Assembly: GCA_009377585.1 (NCBI GenBank)
Contig: WHTS01000004.1
Location: 75,874-139,873, forward strand
Reading direction: 5' to 3'
From: Betaproteobacteria bacterium
GTDB lineage: Bacteria; Pseudomonadota; Gammaproteobacteria; Burkholderiales; WYBJ01
Length of the DNA: 64,000 nucleotides
Under the pieces are notes generated by a model. It saw only the letters and a program-made list of their open reading frames with translations. It did not search any database and was not told the DNA's origin. Both the position numbers and the translations under genes were made by a program. Of the stretch, positions 25,054 through 32,799 are shown piece by piece. Each line of letters starts with the position of its first letter. Within the stretch, counting starts at the first letter, position 1.

Positions 25054-26329
25054 CCGCCTGTGCCCCCACATCTTTGCGGAAGAGCTCGCGGAACACGGGA
25101 TAGATCTCCTCGCGCCGCGTGACCCGCCGCATGGCGAACGACCCCGGCGCGGCGCTGATCTCCTGGTATTCCACCCACAGGCTGCTCATGCGCGCACCCG
25201 ACTCGTCGGGCGTCTCCAGGTAGGCGAAATAGCGCGTCTGCGGCAGGAGGCGGTCGGCCAGAAAACGCGCGCTCTTGCCCGCGTCGGCACCGAACGCGTC
25301 GCCATCGGAGGCTTGCGCCGCGTAGATGTTCCAGCCGCCGCTGGCGTAGCGGGCTTCGACGATCTCGGCCATCAGCTGCAGCGCCGAGAGCACCACCGTG
25401 CCGCCGCTCTTGCGATCATGGAAGAAGGTCTTCTCGTCCACCTCCTCGGCATTGTCGGTATGGCGGATGAACACCAGCTCGACGCGCTCGTACTTGCGCG
25501 TGAGGAACAGGTAGAGCAGCGTGAAGAAGCGCTTGGCCAGGTCTTTCTTCGCCTCGTCCATGGAGGCGGAGACGTCCATCAGACAGAACATGACGGCGCG
25601 CGCGGTCGGCTCCGGCACGTTGACGCGATTGCGGTAGCGCAGATCGAACTCGTCCAGGAAGGGCACGCGCGCGAGCTTGTGCTTGAGCTCTTCGATCAGG
25701 TCGCGCAGCGCCTGGAGCTCGGCCTGCGGCCGGTCTTCGGCGAGCGCGCGCACGAGCTCGTCATCGAGCGCTTCGATCTCGCGCGCCAGCGGCCCGCCGA
25801 GCGCGATCCGCCGCGCCAGCGAGGTTCGCATCGTACGCACGATCGCCAGGTTGGTCGGCGAGCCCGTGGTGGTATAGCCGGCGCGCTGCGGCTTGTGCTC
25901 CTCGATGCCGGCCAGCATGTTGCGCTCGAGCCGCGGCAGCTCCAGGTCCTCGAAGAAGATGTGGAGGAATTCCTCGCGCGAGAGTGCGAATACGAACTCG
26001 TCCTCGGATTCGCCCGTGCCGGGCTCCCTGCCGCCGCCCTCGCCGCTTCCGCCCTCGGGGCGCGGTATGCGGTCGCCCTTGGTGAACTCGCGGTTGCCCG
26101 GGTGGACGATCTCGCGGTCGCCCCCCGGGCCGTGCCGGAACACCGGCTCCGAGATGTCCTTGCGGGGCACGCTCACGTTGCCGCCGCGATCCATGTCGGT
26201 GATCGAGCGCTCGGACACCATGTCGTGTACGGCGCGCCGGATCTGCTCCTTATAGCGGCGCAGAAAGCGGGCGCGATTGACCGCGCTCTTGTTGGGAGCG
26301 TTCTCGCGCCGGTCGATCAGGTGGGCCAT
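25049..26329 (-). CDS. yeaH: DUF444/YeaH family von Willebrand-A protein
   Basis: A 426-residue protein of the YeaH/YhbH (DUF444) family. The N-terminus MAHLIDRRENAPNKSAVNR is the family start. A Gly/Glu-rich low-complexity segment runs at about 92-110 (GGSGEGGGREPGTGESED). The C-terminal von Willebrand-A-like domain has a MIDAS-type DVSASMDEA (D252, S254, S256), then HTDNAEEVDEKTFF and GGTVVLSAL. It works with PrkA in a general-stress pathway; in E. coli YeaG and YeaH act together. It follows prkA by 61 nt in the same direction. Nothing in the sequence is unusual except the duplicated 23-bp block over its stop codon. Confidence 0.93.
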   Translation of the reverse strand: MAHLIDRRENAPNKSAVNRARFLRRYKEQIRRAVHDMVSERSITDMDRGGNVSVPRKDISEPVFRHGPGGDREIVHPGNREFTKGDRIPRPEGGSGEGGGREPGTGESEDEFVFALSREEFLHIFFEDLELPRLERNMLAGIEEHKPQRAGYTTTGSPTNLAIVRTMRTSLARRIALGGPLAREIEALDDELVRALAEDRPQAELQALRDLIEELKHKLARVPFLDEFDLRYRNRVNVPEPTARAVMFCLMDVSASMDEAKKDLAKRFFTLLYLFLTRKYERVELVFIRHTDNAEEVDEKTFFHDRKSGGTVVLSALQLMAEIVEARYASGGWNIYAAQASDGDAFGADAGKSARFLADRLLPQTRYFAYLETPDESGARMSSLWVEYQEISAAPGSFAMRRVTRREEIYPVFRELFRKDVGAQAA

Positions 26330-26390
26330 GGGCTTCCTGCCTCGTTCAGGGGTTGCACTCGGGCTTCGAGCGAGCGTCGCCGGCCCGGGA

Positions 26391-28316
26391 TCAGGACGAC
26401 TTCCGCACCCGCAGGTACCAGTCGCACAGCAACCGCACCTGCTTCTCGGTGTAGCCCTTCGCCACCATGCGCGCGACGAAATTCTCGTGCTTGCTGCGGT
26501 CGTCGTCGGAGGCCTTGGCGTTGAACGAGATCACCGGCAGCAGATCCTCGGTGTTGGAAAACATCTTCTTCTCGATCACCTCGCGCAGCTTCTCATAGCT
26601 CGTCCACGCGGGGTTCCTGCCGCCGCTGGCGGCGCGCGCGCGCAGCACGAAGTTGACGATCTCGTTGCGGAAATCCTTCGGGTTGGCGATGCCCGCCGGC
26701 TTCTCGATCTTCTCCAGCTCCGCATTCAGCGAGGCGCGGTCGAACACTTCGCCCGTATCCGGGTCGCGGAACTCCTCGTCCTGGATCCAGCAGTCGGCGT
26801 AAGTCACGTAGCGGTCGAAGATGTTCTGCCCGTACTCGGCGTACGACTCGAGATACGCGGTCTGGATCTCCTTGCCGATGAACTCGGCGTAGCGCGGCGC
26901 GAGCCAGCCCTTGATGAACTCGAGGTAGCGGCGCTGCGTTTCCTCCGGCAGGTCCTCGCGGGCGATGCGCTGCTCCAGCACGTACATGAGGTGCACGGGG
27001 TTGGCGGCGATCTCGGTGTGGTCGTAGTTGAACACCGAGGAGAGCACTTTGTACGCGAACCGGGTCGACATGCCGGTCATGCCCTCGTCCTGGCCGGCGT
27101 AGTCGCGATACTCCTGGTAGGACTTGGCCTTGGGATCGGTGTCCTTCAGACTCTCGCCGTCGTACACGCGCATCTTGGAAAAGATGCTCGAGTTCTCGGG
27201 ATCCTTGAGCCGCGTGAGCGTGGAGAACTGCGCCATCGCGTCGAGCGTTCCGGGCGCGCACGGCGCCTGCGCGAGCGAGCTGCCGCGCATCAGCTTTTCG
27301 TAGATGCGCACTTCCTCCGAAACCTGCAGGCAGTATGGCACCTTCACGATATAGATGCGGTCGAGGAAGGCCTCGTTGCGCTTGTTGTTACGAAAACTCT
27401 GCCACTCGGCTTCGTTCGAGTGGGCGAGGATGATGCCCTGGAACGGAATGGCGCCGAAGCCCTCGGTTCCCTTGAAGTTGCCTTCCTGGGTCGCGGTCAG
27501 CAGCGGGTGCAGCATCTTGATCGGCGCCTTGAACATCTCGACGAACTCGAGCATGCCCTGGTTGGCCAGGCACAGGCCGCCGGAATAGCTGTAGGCGTCG
27601 GGATCGTGCTGCGCGTACTGATCGAGCTGGCGAATATCGACCTTGCCCACCAGCGAGGAAATATCCTGGTTGTTCTCGTCGCCCGGCTCGGTCTTGGCGA
27701 TCGCGGTCTGCCGCAGCACCGACGGGTGCACCCGCACGACGCGGAACTTGGAGAGATCGCCGCCGAACTCTTCCAGGCGCTTGACCGCCCACGGCGACGG
27801 AATCCCGCTCAAATAGCGGCGCGGGATGCCGTATTCCTTTTCCAGCGTCTCAGCGTACTCTTCCACGGCAAACAGGCCCAGCGGCGACTCGTTCACCGGC
27901 GAGCCCTTGAGCGCGTAGATCGGCTGGTGCTCCATCAGTTGCTTCAACCGCTCGGCGAGCGAGGATTTTCCGCCGCCTACCGGACCGAGCAGGTAGAGGA
28001 TCTGCTTGCGCTCTTCCAGGCCCTGGGCGGCATGGCGGAAGAACGACACGATCTGGTTGATCGCCTCGTCCATTCCGTAGAACTCGCGAAACGCGGGATA
28101 GCGCCGGATGATGCGGTTGGAGAACAGGCGCGACAGCCGCGGATCGTTGCGCGTGTCGACGACTTCCGGCTCTCCGATCGCGGCGAGCATGCGCTCCGCC
28201 GCGTTGGCGTACGCGGTGCTGTCCTGACGACACAGGTCGAGGTACTCCTCGAGCGACATCTCCGTTTCCTGCGCCGCCGAGTAGCGACTCTTGTAACCTT
28301 CGAGCAACGTCGTCAT
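26391..28316 (-). CDS. prkA: PrkA family serine protein kinase/AAA+ protein (YeaG)
   Basis: A 641-residue protein of the PrkA/YeaG family. The N-terminal AAA+ domain has the family start MTTLLEGYKSRYSAAQETEM and a Walker A LGPVGGGKSS (about 110-119, Lys117). Further blocks are YALKGSPVNESPLGLF, RRYLSGIPSPW, FVEMFKAPIKMLHPLLTATQ, and IILAHSNEAEW. The C-terminal domain, with KDPENSS and YGQNIFDRYVTYADCWI, is the kinase-like half. PrkA proteins are kinases or proteases linked to sporulation in Bacillus and to starvation and acid stress in enterics. Start 28316 has GGGAG 7-8 nt upstream. It leads the prkA-yeaH-spoVR operon; its promoter must lie in the 470-nt gap upstream. Confidence 0.94.
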   Translation of the reverse strand: MTTLLEGYKSRYSAAQETEMSLEEYLDLCRQDSTAYANAAERMLAAIGEPEVVDTRNDPRLSRLFSNRIIRRYPAFREFYGMDEAINQIVSFFRHAAQGLEERKQILYLLGPVGGGKSSLAERLKQLMEHQPIYALKGSPVNESPLGLFAVEEYAETLEKEYGIPRRYLSGIPSPWAVKRLEEFGGDLSKFRVVRVHPSVLRQTAIAKTEPGDENNQDISSLVGKVDIRQLDQYAQHDPDAYSYSGGLCLANQGMLEFVEMFKAPIKMLHPLLTATQEGNFKGTEGFGAIPFQGIILAHSNEAEWQSFRNNKRNEAFLDRIYIVKVPYCLQVSEEVRIYEKLMRGSSLAQAPCAPGTLDAMAQFSTLTRLKDPENSSIFSKMRVYDGESLKDTDPKAKSYQEYRDYAGQDEGMTGMSTRFAYKVLSSVFNYDHTEIAANPVHLMYVLEQRIAREDLPEETQRRYLEFIKGWLAPRYAEFIGKEIQTAYLESYAEYGQNIFDRYVTYADCWIQDEEFRDPDTGEVFDRASLNAELEKIEKPAGIANPKDFRNEIVNFVLRARAASGGRNPAWTSYEKLREVIEKKMFSNTEDLLPVISFNAKASDDDRSKHENFVARMVAKGYTEKQVRLLCDWYLRVRKSS

Positions 28317-28789
28317 AGATTTCTCCCGGCCCTGGGGCCTTTCAACCACCGGCAGTGCGGCCTTGCTGGGTATCGAAGACTCGGCCGCTTCCTGCAACTT
28401 CAGTTCCTGTGACACAACCTCCCGGGGTGCAGTTCATCGCTGATAAGCAAATGTCGGGCCGGCATGTACCTACGTATCTCCCGGCACAGCCTGCCAACCG
28501 ACGTCGGCCGTTCGCGAAAGTCCCCGCGACGCCAGCGGCTGGCCGCAACCTTCCCGCCTCGCCCGCGCCACGACCGCTTCCAGCGCATTGCTTACAAACT
28601 CAAAACCGCGGCGAGGCGCGCGTCGAACGTGCCTGCAATCGCGCACCGTCACCCTAACCCAATGCGGCTTCGCCAAAAACCCGGAGCAGGCGCGCCAAGC
28701 AGGGGTTATTGACGTGTTCGCATGCGCCGTCGCCGCGCCGCTGGCACGAAGCGCGAGAACTTTCGGTTGAATCGGTAAAGCCCGCAGGC
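28317..28789. other. Intergenic gap of about 470 nt upstream of prkA
   Basis: No convincing gene, tRNA, terminator or known repeat is visible. Short reading frames on both strands have no ribosome-binding site or recognisable product. Convincing sigma-54 (-24/-12) or SOS motifs were looked for and not found. The prkA promoter must be here, because prkA is read leftward from 28316. Confidence 0.5.
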
Positions 28790-29170
28790 TCATTGCGCCG
28801 GCACCGCGATCTCGACCAGGTTCTGGTCCGGATCGCGCACATAGACCGAGCGGATGGCGCCCATGCCGCCGCTGCGAACGACCGGACCAGCGACAATGGG
28901 TACGCCGTGCAGGCGCAGCCGCTCGATCACCTCATCCAGCGGAACTGCGGCGATGAAGCACAGGTCGAGCGAGCCCGGCGTCGGCGTGTGCGCCTTGAGC
29001 GTCGCCATGACAGCGGGTTGATGGACGTTGATCTTCTGCGTGCCGAAGCGCAGTGCGATTCGGCCCTCGGCGTAACGCTCGAGCGCCATGCCGAGCACAC
29101 CGACGTAGAACGCGAGGCACTTGGCTTCGTCGCGCGTGGTGAGAACGACATGATCGATGGCGGCGATCAC
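28790..29170 (-). CDS. VOC superfamily (glyoxalase/dioxygenase-fold) protein
   Basis: A 126-residue protein with the two-module vicinal-oxygen-chelate fold: IDHVVLTTRDEAKCLAFYVGVLGM at the N-terminus and IRSVYVRDPDQNLVEIAV at the C-terminus. The expected metal-site residues are H7 (DHV), the SLDLCF strand and E121 (LVEI). It most resembles small glyoxalase I or fosfomycin-resistance-like proteins of unassigned substrate. It is a single gene, with no partner on the same strand until prkA 470 nt downstream. The upstream tRNA-Arg lies 155 nt away in the opposite direction. Confidence 0.83.
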   Translation of the reverse strand: MIAAIDHVVLTTRDEAKCLAFYVGVLGMALERYAEGRIALRFGTQKINVHQPAVMATLKAHTPTPGSLDLCFIAAVPLDEVIERLRLHGVPIVAGPVVRSGGMGAIRSVYVRDPDQNLVEIAVPAQ

Positions 29171-29309
29171 TTAAGTCGCGTGCTCCTGCCCGGGGGGCTG
29201 ATGCCTATCATAGCTCCGATCGATGGCAACATTGCAAGCACCGATGCACCCACGCCGTGTAACCGCGCACGGACCTGTGCGATCCACGCGTCGGCTGCGG
29301 CTTGTGGGT

Positions 29310-29315
29310 TAAAAT
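29310..29315 (+). promoter_or_regulatory. -10 box of the tRNA-Arg gene
   Basis: TAAAAT at 29310-29315 lies 9 nt before the tRNA 5' end, the normal distance for a tRNA promoter. A clear -35 hexamer is not visible. Confidence 0.4.
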
Positions 29316-29324
29316 CGCCCGCAT

Positions 29325-29400
29325 GCCCCCGTAGCTCAGTGGATAGAGCTACCCCCTCCTAAGGGGTAGGTCGCACGTTCGATTCGTGTCGGGGGCGCCA
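29325..29400 (+). tRNA. tRNA-Arg (anticodon CCU)
   Basis: A 76-nt cloverleaf. The acceptor stem GCCCCCG/CGGGGGC is followed by discriminator G and an encoded CCA at 29398-29400. The D arm begins TAGCTCAGTGGATAGAGCTA, the anticodon stem-loop is ACCCC-CTCCTAA-GGGGT with anticodon CCT, and the T arm contains GTTCGATTC. It reads the rare AGG codon. The thermonuclease gene starts 16 nt downstream. Confidence 0.97.
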
Positions 29401-29416
29401 ATTCGAACCGCAACGA

Positions 29417-30187
29417 ATGGCGTTCATCGATCGACTCATCCTGCGAGTCGCATGCATGCTGGCCTGTGCCACAGGCAGCGCAGCGCATGCCCAGGCCGCG
29501 CCCGGCGAAATCCTGCACGCCAAGGTCGTCGCCTACGGCAGTGCGAGCGCCTTCGCCGTGCTCGATCCCGCGCAGAAGGTGAAGCGAGTCAAGCTGACGG
29601 GCGTCGACGCGCCGGAAAAGAAACAGCGCTTCGCGCAGCAGGCGCAGCGTCTGGCCTCCGACTATCTGGGCGCAAAAACGGTCGCCATCGCCATCGACGC
29701 AGTCGACGACGCTGACCGCGTCCATGGCCGCGTGAGCATTGACGGCCGCGATTTCGGTCTGGTGCTGCTCGAGGCGGGCCTCGCCTGGTGCGACCCTGAC
29801 GACAGCCCGCGCCTGCCCGCCGCATTGAAGGGTGCCTATGCGCACGCATGCGAACAGGCGCGCGGGCAGCGCCGCGGCCTGTGGCAAGACGCGAACCCGC
29901 TGCCGCCGTGGGAATATCGCAAGATCCCGCGCTTCGATCCGCCGCCCGGCCGTGCGGAGTCGAAGCATTGCCGGCAAATCGGCTACCAGACGCTGCAATG
30001 CGACGATGGCACGCGTTACCGCAGCGTCGGCAGCCGGGTGATCGGCTCGGACGGCACGGTCTACACCCGGCGCGGCAACACGGTGAGCGGCAGCGACGGC
30101 AATCGATTCGAGATCCAGGGCAAGACGACATATGGGAGCGACGGCAGCGTGTGCCGCGCCCGGGGCAGGCTGGTCGAGTGCCGTTGA
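29417..30187 (+). CDS. Exported thermonuclease-family (SNase-like) nuclease with repeat extension
   Basis: A 256-residue exported protein with a signal peptide at about 1-28 (VACMLACATGSAAHAQA). The SNase fold covers about 31-150. RVKLTGVDAPEKKQRFAQQA contains the conserved DAPE, and RVHGRVSIDGRDFGLVLLEAGLAW contains the catalytic Arg region; staphylococcal nuclease uses Arg, Glu and Arg at equivalent positions. Residues 160-256 are an extension with three related blocks, each built around GSDG (VIGSDGTVYTRRGNTV, SGSDGNRFEIQGKTTY, GSDGSVCRARG), a repeat seen in other betaproteobacterial nucleases. It cleaves DNA or RNA in the periplasm or outside. It may share its promoter with the tRNA gene 16 nt upstream. 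Confidence 0.85.
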   Translation: MAFIDRLILRVACMLACATGSAAHAQAAPGEILHAKVVAYGSASAFAVLDPAQKVKRVKLTGVDAPEKKQRFAQQAQRLASDYLGAKTVAIAIDAVDDADRVHGRVSIDGRDFGLVLLEAGLAWCDPDDSPRLPAALKGAYAHACEQARGQRRGLWQDANPLPPWEYRKIPRFDPPPGRAESKHCRQIGYQTLQCDDGTRYRSVGSRVIGSDGTVYTRRGNTVSGSDGNRFEIQGKTTYGSDGSVCRARGRLVECR

Positions 30188-30342
30188 ATCGTGCCGATCG
30201 CGCGCGCATCCAGCGCTTCCTCGATGCCGCCGGCATGGGAGCGCATCGTGCTGGTGGTCGCGACCGGCCTCGTCTTCCATCGGCGCACCCTCGACTAGCG
30301 ATGCACGACGCGAACGCGGGTGACGCCGCGCAGCGACGCCAT

Positions 30343-30536
30343 TATCGAGCGTTCCCTATTTCATGTCACGCTCGTCCCTCACCCCCAACCCCTCCCTTGC
30401 AGGGCGCGCATCGGCATGCAGGCCGATGCCGTTCGGCCGGCACGGACCATGGTCCGCGAATTCCAGGCCTCACCCCGGGGGGAGAGGGGAGCGTCGCGTC
30501 CGTATTGGACTATCGTCCAATACGGAACGATCAATA
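30343..30536 (+). mobile_element. MITE-like element B, copy 2, with 78-bp insertion
   Basis: Termini TA-TCGAGCGTTCC and GGAACGATCAA-TA match copies 1 and 3, as does the CGTATTGGAC-TATC-GTCCAATACG hairpin. The centre differs: between AACCCCT and CCGGGGGGAGAGG about 78 bp are inserted, part of which (30391-30429) is a dispersed repeat C that also occurs inverted at 34025-34063. Length is 194 bp against 116 bp for the other copies. Confidence 0.75.
30391..30429 (+). repeat. Dispersed repeat C, copy 1 (inside element B)
   Basis: A 39-nt block with a palindromic core gcgcatcggcatgc-(a)-ggccgatgc. It matches the reverse complement of 34025-34063 at about 36 of 39 positions. Confidence 0.65.
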
Positions 30537-30634
30537 GTAGCAGGCCCAATTTACGGACACCGCGCGCGCTGGTACTCTGTTTCGCAGGCACGCGACTGCC
30601 GTGCAACCCGGGACGCCGATCGCAACGACGACTC

Positions 30635-32356
30635 ATGTTCAAGTGGCTCGCGAAGCAATTCAACAAGGACAACGACGATCCCGAATCGCTCGCATCCGAG
30701 AAGGGTCTGGAGAACTTCATCGCCGCGGTTCCGGTGACGGTCCCGGCACGAACGGTCGAAGCGCTGGGCGAGCCGTTCGAGAGCGCGCGCAGTCTCGGAT
30801 TCGCACCCGACCCGTTGCGACGGGCGCTGAAGCGCCTGGATGAGCGCGCACAAGAGCCCGTGCAGGCGGTACGGGAGCGCCTGTTCGAAGACGAAAACGG
30901 ACGCGACATCGCCGACGGCGCCTGGCTCGTGCTGGCGCGCTACTTCCGCAACGTGCATGCCGGCTACGACGTGTGGCTCGAAGCCGTCCGCAGCCGCAGC
31001 GAGCCTGGCGAGCTCAGCGACGAAGAGCGCGGCGACGCCGTACTGATCGCTGGCCGCGCCATGGCGGCGCTCGGCCGCCACAAGGCGCTCATGCGCATGC
31101 GTTACCGCGACGTCGATCCCGCGTATTGGGACCGGTTGCACGCGCTGGCGGCCTGGAGCAGCGCCTTCGGCGGCAGCAGGACGCTGCTCGAGCTCTATCC
31201 TCGCAGCGGCTACCAGAGCAGCATCGAGCGCGAATACCTGATCGCACTGGCGTACGACGCGGCGCCCATCGGCAACCTGCTGCCGGCGCAACTGGTCGGC
31301 CTCGATGTGCTGCTGCGCCGTCTGGCGACGCATTTTCAGTTCGCCGATTCGTACCGCGATACGGCGCCGTTCGTGATCGAACCGGAACGCGAGCCCGGCG
31401 TGCGGCGTTCGCTCAAGGGCTTGAGCGCCCGCTCCGGTCAACGCTTCTTCGGCGTCGGCGGCGCCTATGCGCAGCTCGCGGCGCTGCGCAAGCAGGCTGG
31501 ACGCGAAGTCCCGGACTGGATGGCGCATGCGCATCTCGATCCGGCCTCCTACCGCAGCCTGCTCGACCTGCTGCTGCAGCACTGGTCGTCGCAGCCGCCG
31601 CAGCGCCAGCACCGGCGCGATCGCGTCGAGGCCGAGATGCTGGTGAGCCGGGGCGTGGGGCAAGTGCGCCGCATGATCGCCGCCAGCGAGTACGCGCAGG
31701 CGGGCGGCCTCCTGAGCTACGAGGACAGCGCGCCCTACGATCACAAGCTGTTCGGCAAGATCCGATTCGGCTCGGTCGAACAGCAGGCCGCCCCGCAGCC
31801 CGCGCAGGGCATCGAAGCGGCGCCGGTCACTCCGCTCGAGACACTGCAGAAATTCGAGCTCGAAGGCGACCGGCAGATGACCGAACGCTGGATGCTGACC
31901 GACTCGAGCGCGAACGGCTTTGGAGCGCTGGCGTCCGCGCACGGCGGCTGGGCGCGCACCGGGATGCTGATCGGCTTCCGCCGCCTCGACAGCCTCGACT
32001 GGAATATCGCCGTCATACGCCGCCTGAGCCGCTCCGCCGAAGGCAAGCTCAGCGTGGGCGCGCAGGCGATCGAAGGCAATGCGCTGTGCGCGCGCGTGCG
32101 TTTCGGCAGCGGCGATGCCGGCAATCCCTGGGTGGCAGTGGCTGGAACGAACGACGCTTTCCACGACGCCATCCTGCTGCGCTCGGAGGGACGGAGCCAC
32201 ATCCTGCTCGAGCCCGGCATTTTCGCCGGTCCGCAGGAATGCATGCTCTCGTTCGAGCGGACGTGGCGCCGTGCGCGCCTGGAGCGCAGCCTCGAGCGGG
32301 GTTACGACTTCGAGCTGGTGGAATTCAACCTGGCAGCAGAGGCGCCGGTCGCGTAA
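30635..32356 (+). CDS. Large cytoplasmic protein with a split PilZ-like C-terminus, function unknown
   Basis: A 573-residue protein with no signal peptide or membrane helix. Residues 1-320 are mainly helical (for example AHLDPASYRSLLDLLLQHW) and of unknown fold. The C-terminal part carries the two c-di-GMP-contact motifs of PilZ domains, but far apart: R324-Q-H-R-R328 (RxxxR) and D423-S-S-A-N-G428 (DxSxxG), with a 94-residue spacer instead of the usual 20-40. A following segment, TGMLIGFRRLDSLDWNIAVI, resembles the later beta strands of PilZ. If it binds c-di-GMP it could be a receptor of the kind linked to type IV pili in other betaproteobacteria. Start: ATG 30635 on the basic MFKWLAKQFN. 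Confidence 0.6.
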   Translation: MFKWLAKQFNKDNDDPESLASEKGLENFIAAVPVTVPARTVEALGEPFESARSLGFAPDPLRRALKRLDERAQEPVQAVRERLFEDENGRDIADGAWLVLARYFRNVHAGYDVWLEAVRSRSEPGELSDEERGDAVLIAGRAMAALGRHKALMRMRYRDVDPAYWDRLHALAAWSSAFGGSRTLLELYPRSGYQSSIEREYLIALAYDAAPIGNLLPAQLVGLDVLLRRLATHFQFADSYRDTAPFVIEPEREPGVRRSLKGLSARSGQRFFGVGGAYAQLAALRKQAGREVPDWMAHAHLDPASYRSLLDLLLQHWSSQPPQRQHRRDRVEAEMLVSRGVGQVRRMIAASEYAQAGGLLSYEDSAPYDHKLFGKIRFGSVEQQAAPQPAQGIEAAPVTPLETLQKFELEGDRQMTERWMLTDSSANGFGALASAHGGWARTGMLIGFRRLDSLDWNIAVIRRLSRSAEGKLSVGAQAIEGNALCARVRFGSGDAGNPWVAVAGTNDAFHDAILLRSEGRSHILLEPGIFAGPQECMLSFERTWRRARLERSLERGYDFELVEFNLAAEAPVA

Positions 32357-32368
32357 GCCCGCGCAGCG

Positions 32369-32662
32369 TCAGGGTGAGTCGCGCGGCGGATCGCTGCTCT
32401 CGGACTGGGCGCCGTGGCGCGCCGGCGGCGATGCCCGGTCCACGTCGTAGCCGGCGAGCTTGAGCAGCCATGCCACCACGAAGCCGGCGACCAGCGGCCA
32501 CCACTGCATCGAATAGCCGGCCACCAGGCCGGAACCGCAATAGACGAACGAAAGCAACAGCAGCGTGGGGTGGCGCGTGCGCCGATACACGAATAGCATC
32601 ATGAAGCCCAGCACGATGAACGCGCTGGCGACGAAGTAGAGCAGGATGACCAACAGGGTCAA
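32369..32662 (-). CDS. Small three-helix membrane protein, unknown
   Basis: A 97-residue protein: hydrophobic helices at about 2-22 (LLVILLYFVASAFIVLGFMM), 33-52 and 54-72, then a polar C-terminal tail rich in Pro, Ser and charged residues. No family is recognised. It ends 12 nt from the convergent PilZ-like gene. The next gene upstream on its strand (prpF-like) ends 137 nt away. Without homologues I can say only that it is probably an inner-membrane protein. Confidence 0.55.
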   Translation of the reverse strand: MTLLVILLYFVASAFIVLGFMMLFVYRRTRHPTLLLLSFVYCGSGLVAGYSMQWWPLVAGFVVAWLLKLAGYDVDRASPPARHGAQSESSDPPRDSP

Positions 32663-32799
32663 GACGGCGGATCCGGGCAGTTGAGGAGAATCGGCCGATT
32701 ATAGACGGCCCGGCCGCGGCGCTCGCGAAGGCGGCGCGAACGGAAAGCGAAAGACCGCATTGCTGTGAACCGCCTTGCCGTGGACGGACCGCAGCTTGA

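Noticed and set aside
26277-28412. About 710-codon plus-strand frame opposite prkA
   Set aside because: It is the mirror of prkA with low-complexity Arg/Leu composition; prkA has clear motifs and a ribosome-binding site.
28317-28789. Sigma-54 promoter upstream of prkA
   Set aside because: No TGGC-N8-TGC-like -24/-12 pair in the right orientation and spacing was found by eye.
30188-30298. Short plus-strand frame after the nuclease gene (GTG start, 36 codons)
   Set aside because: No ribosome-binding site or homology; one hydrophobic patch only.
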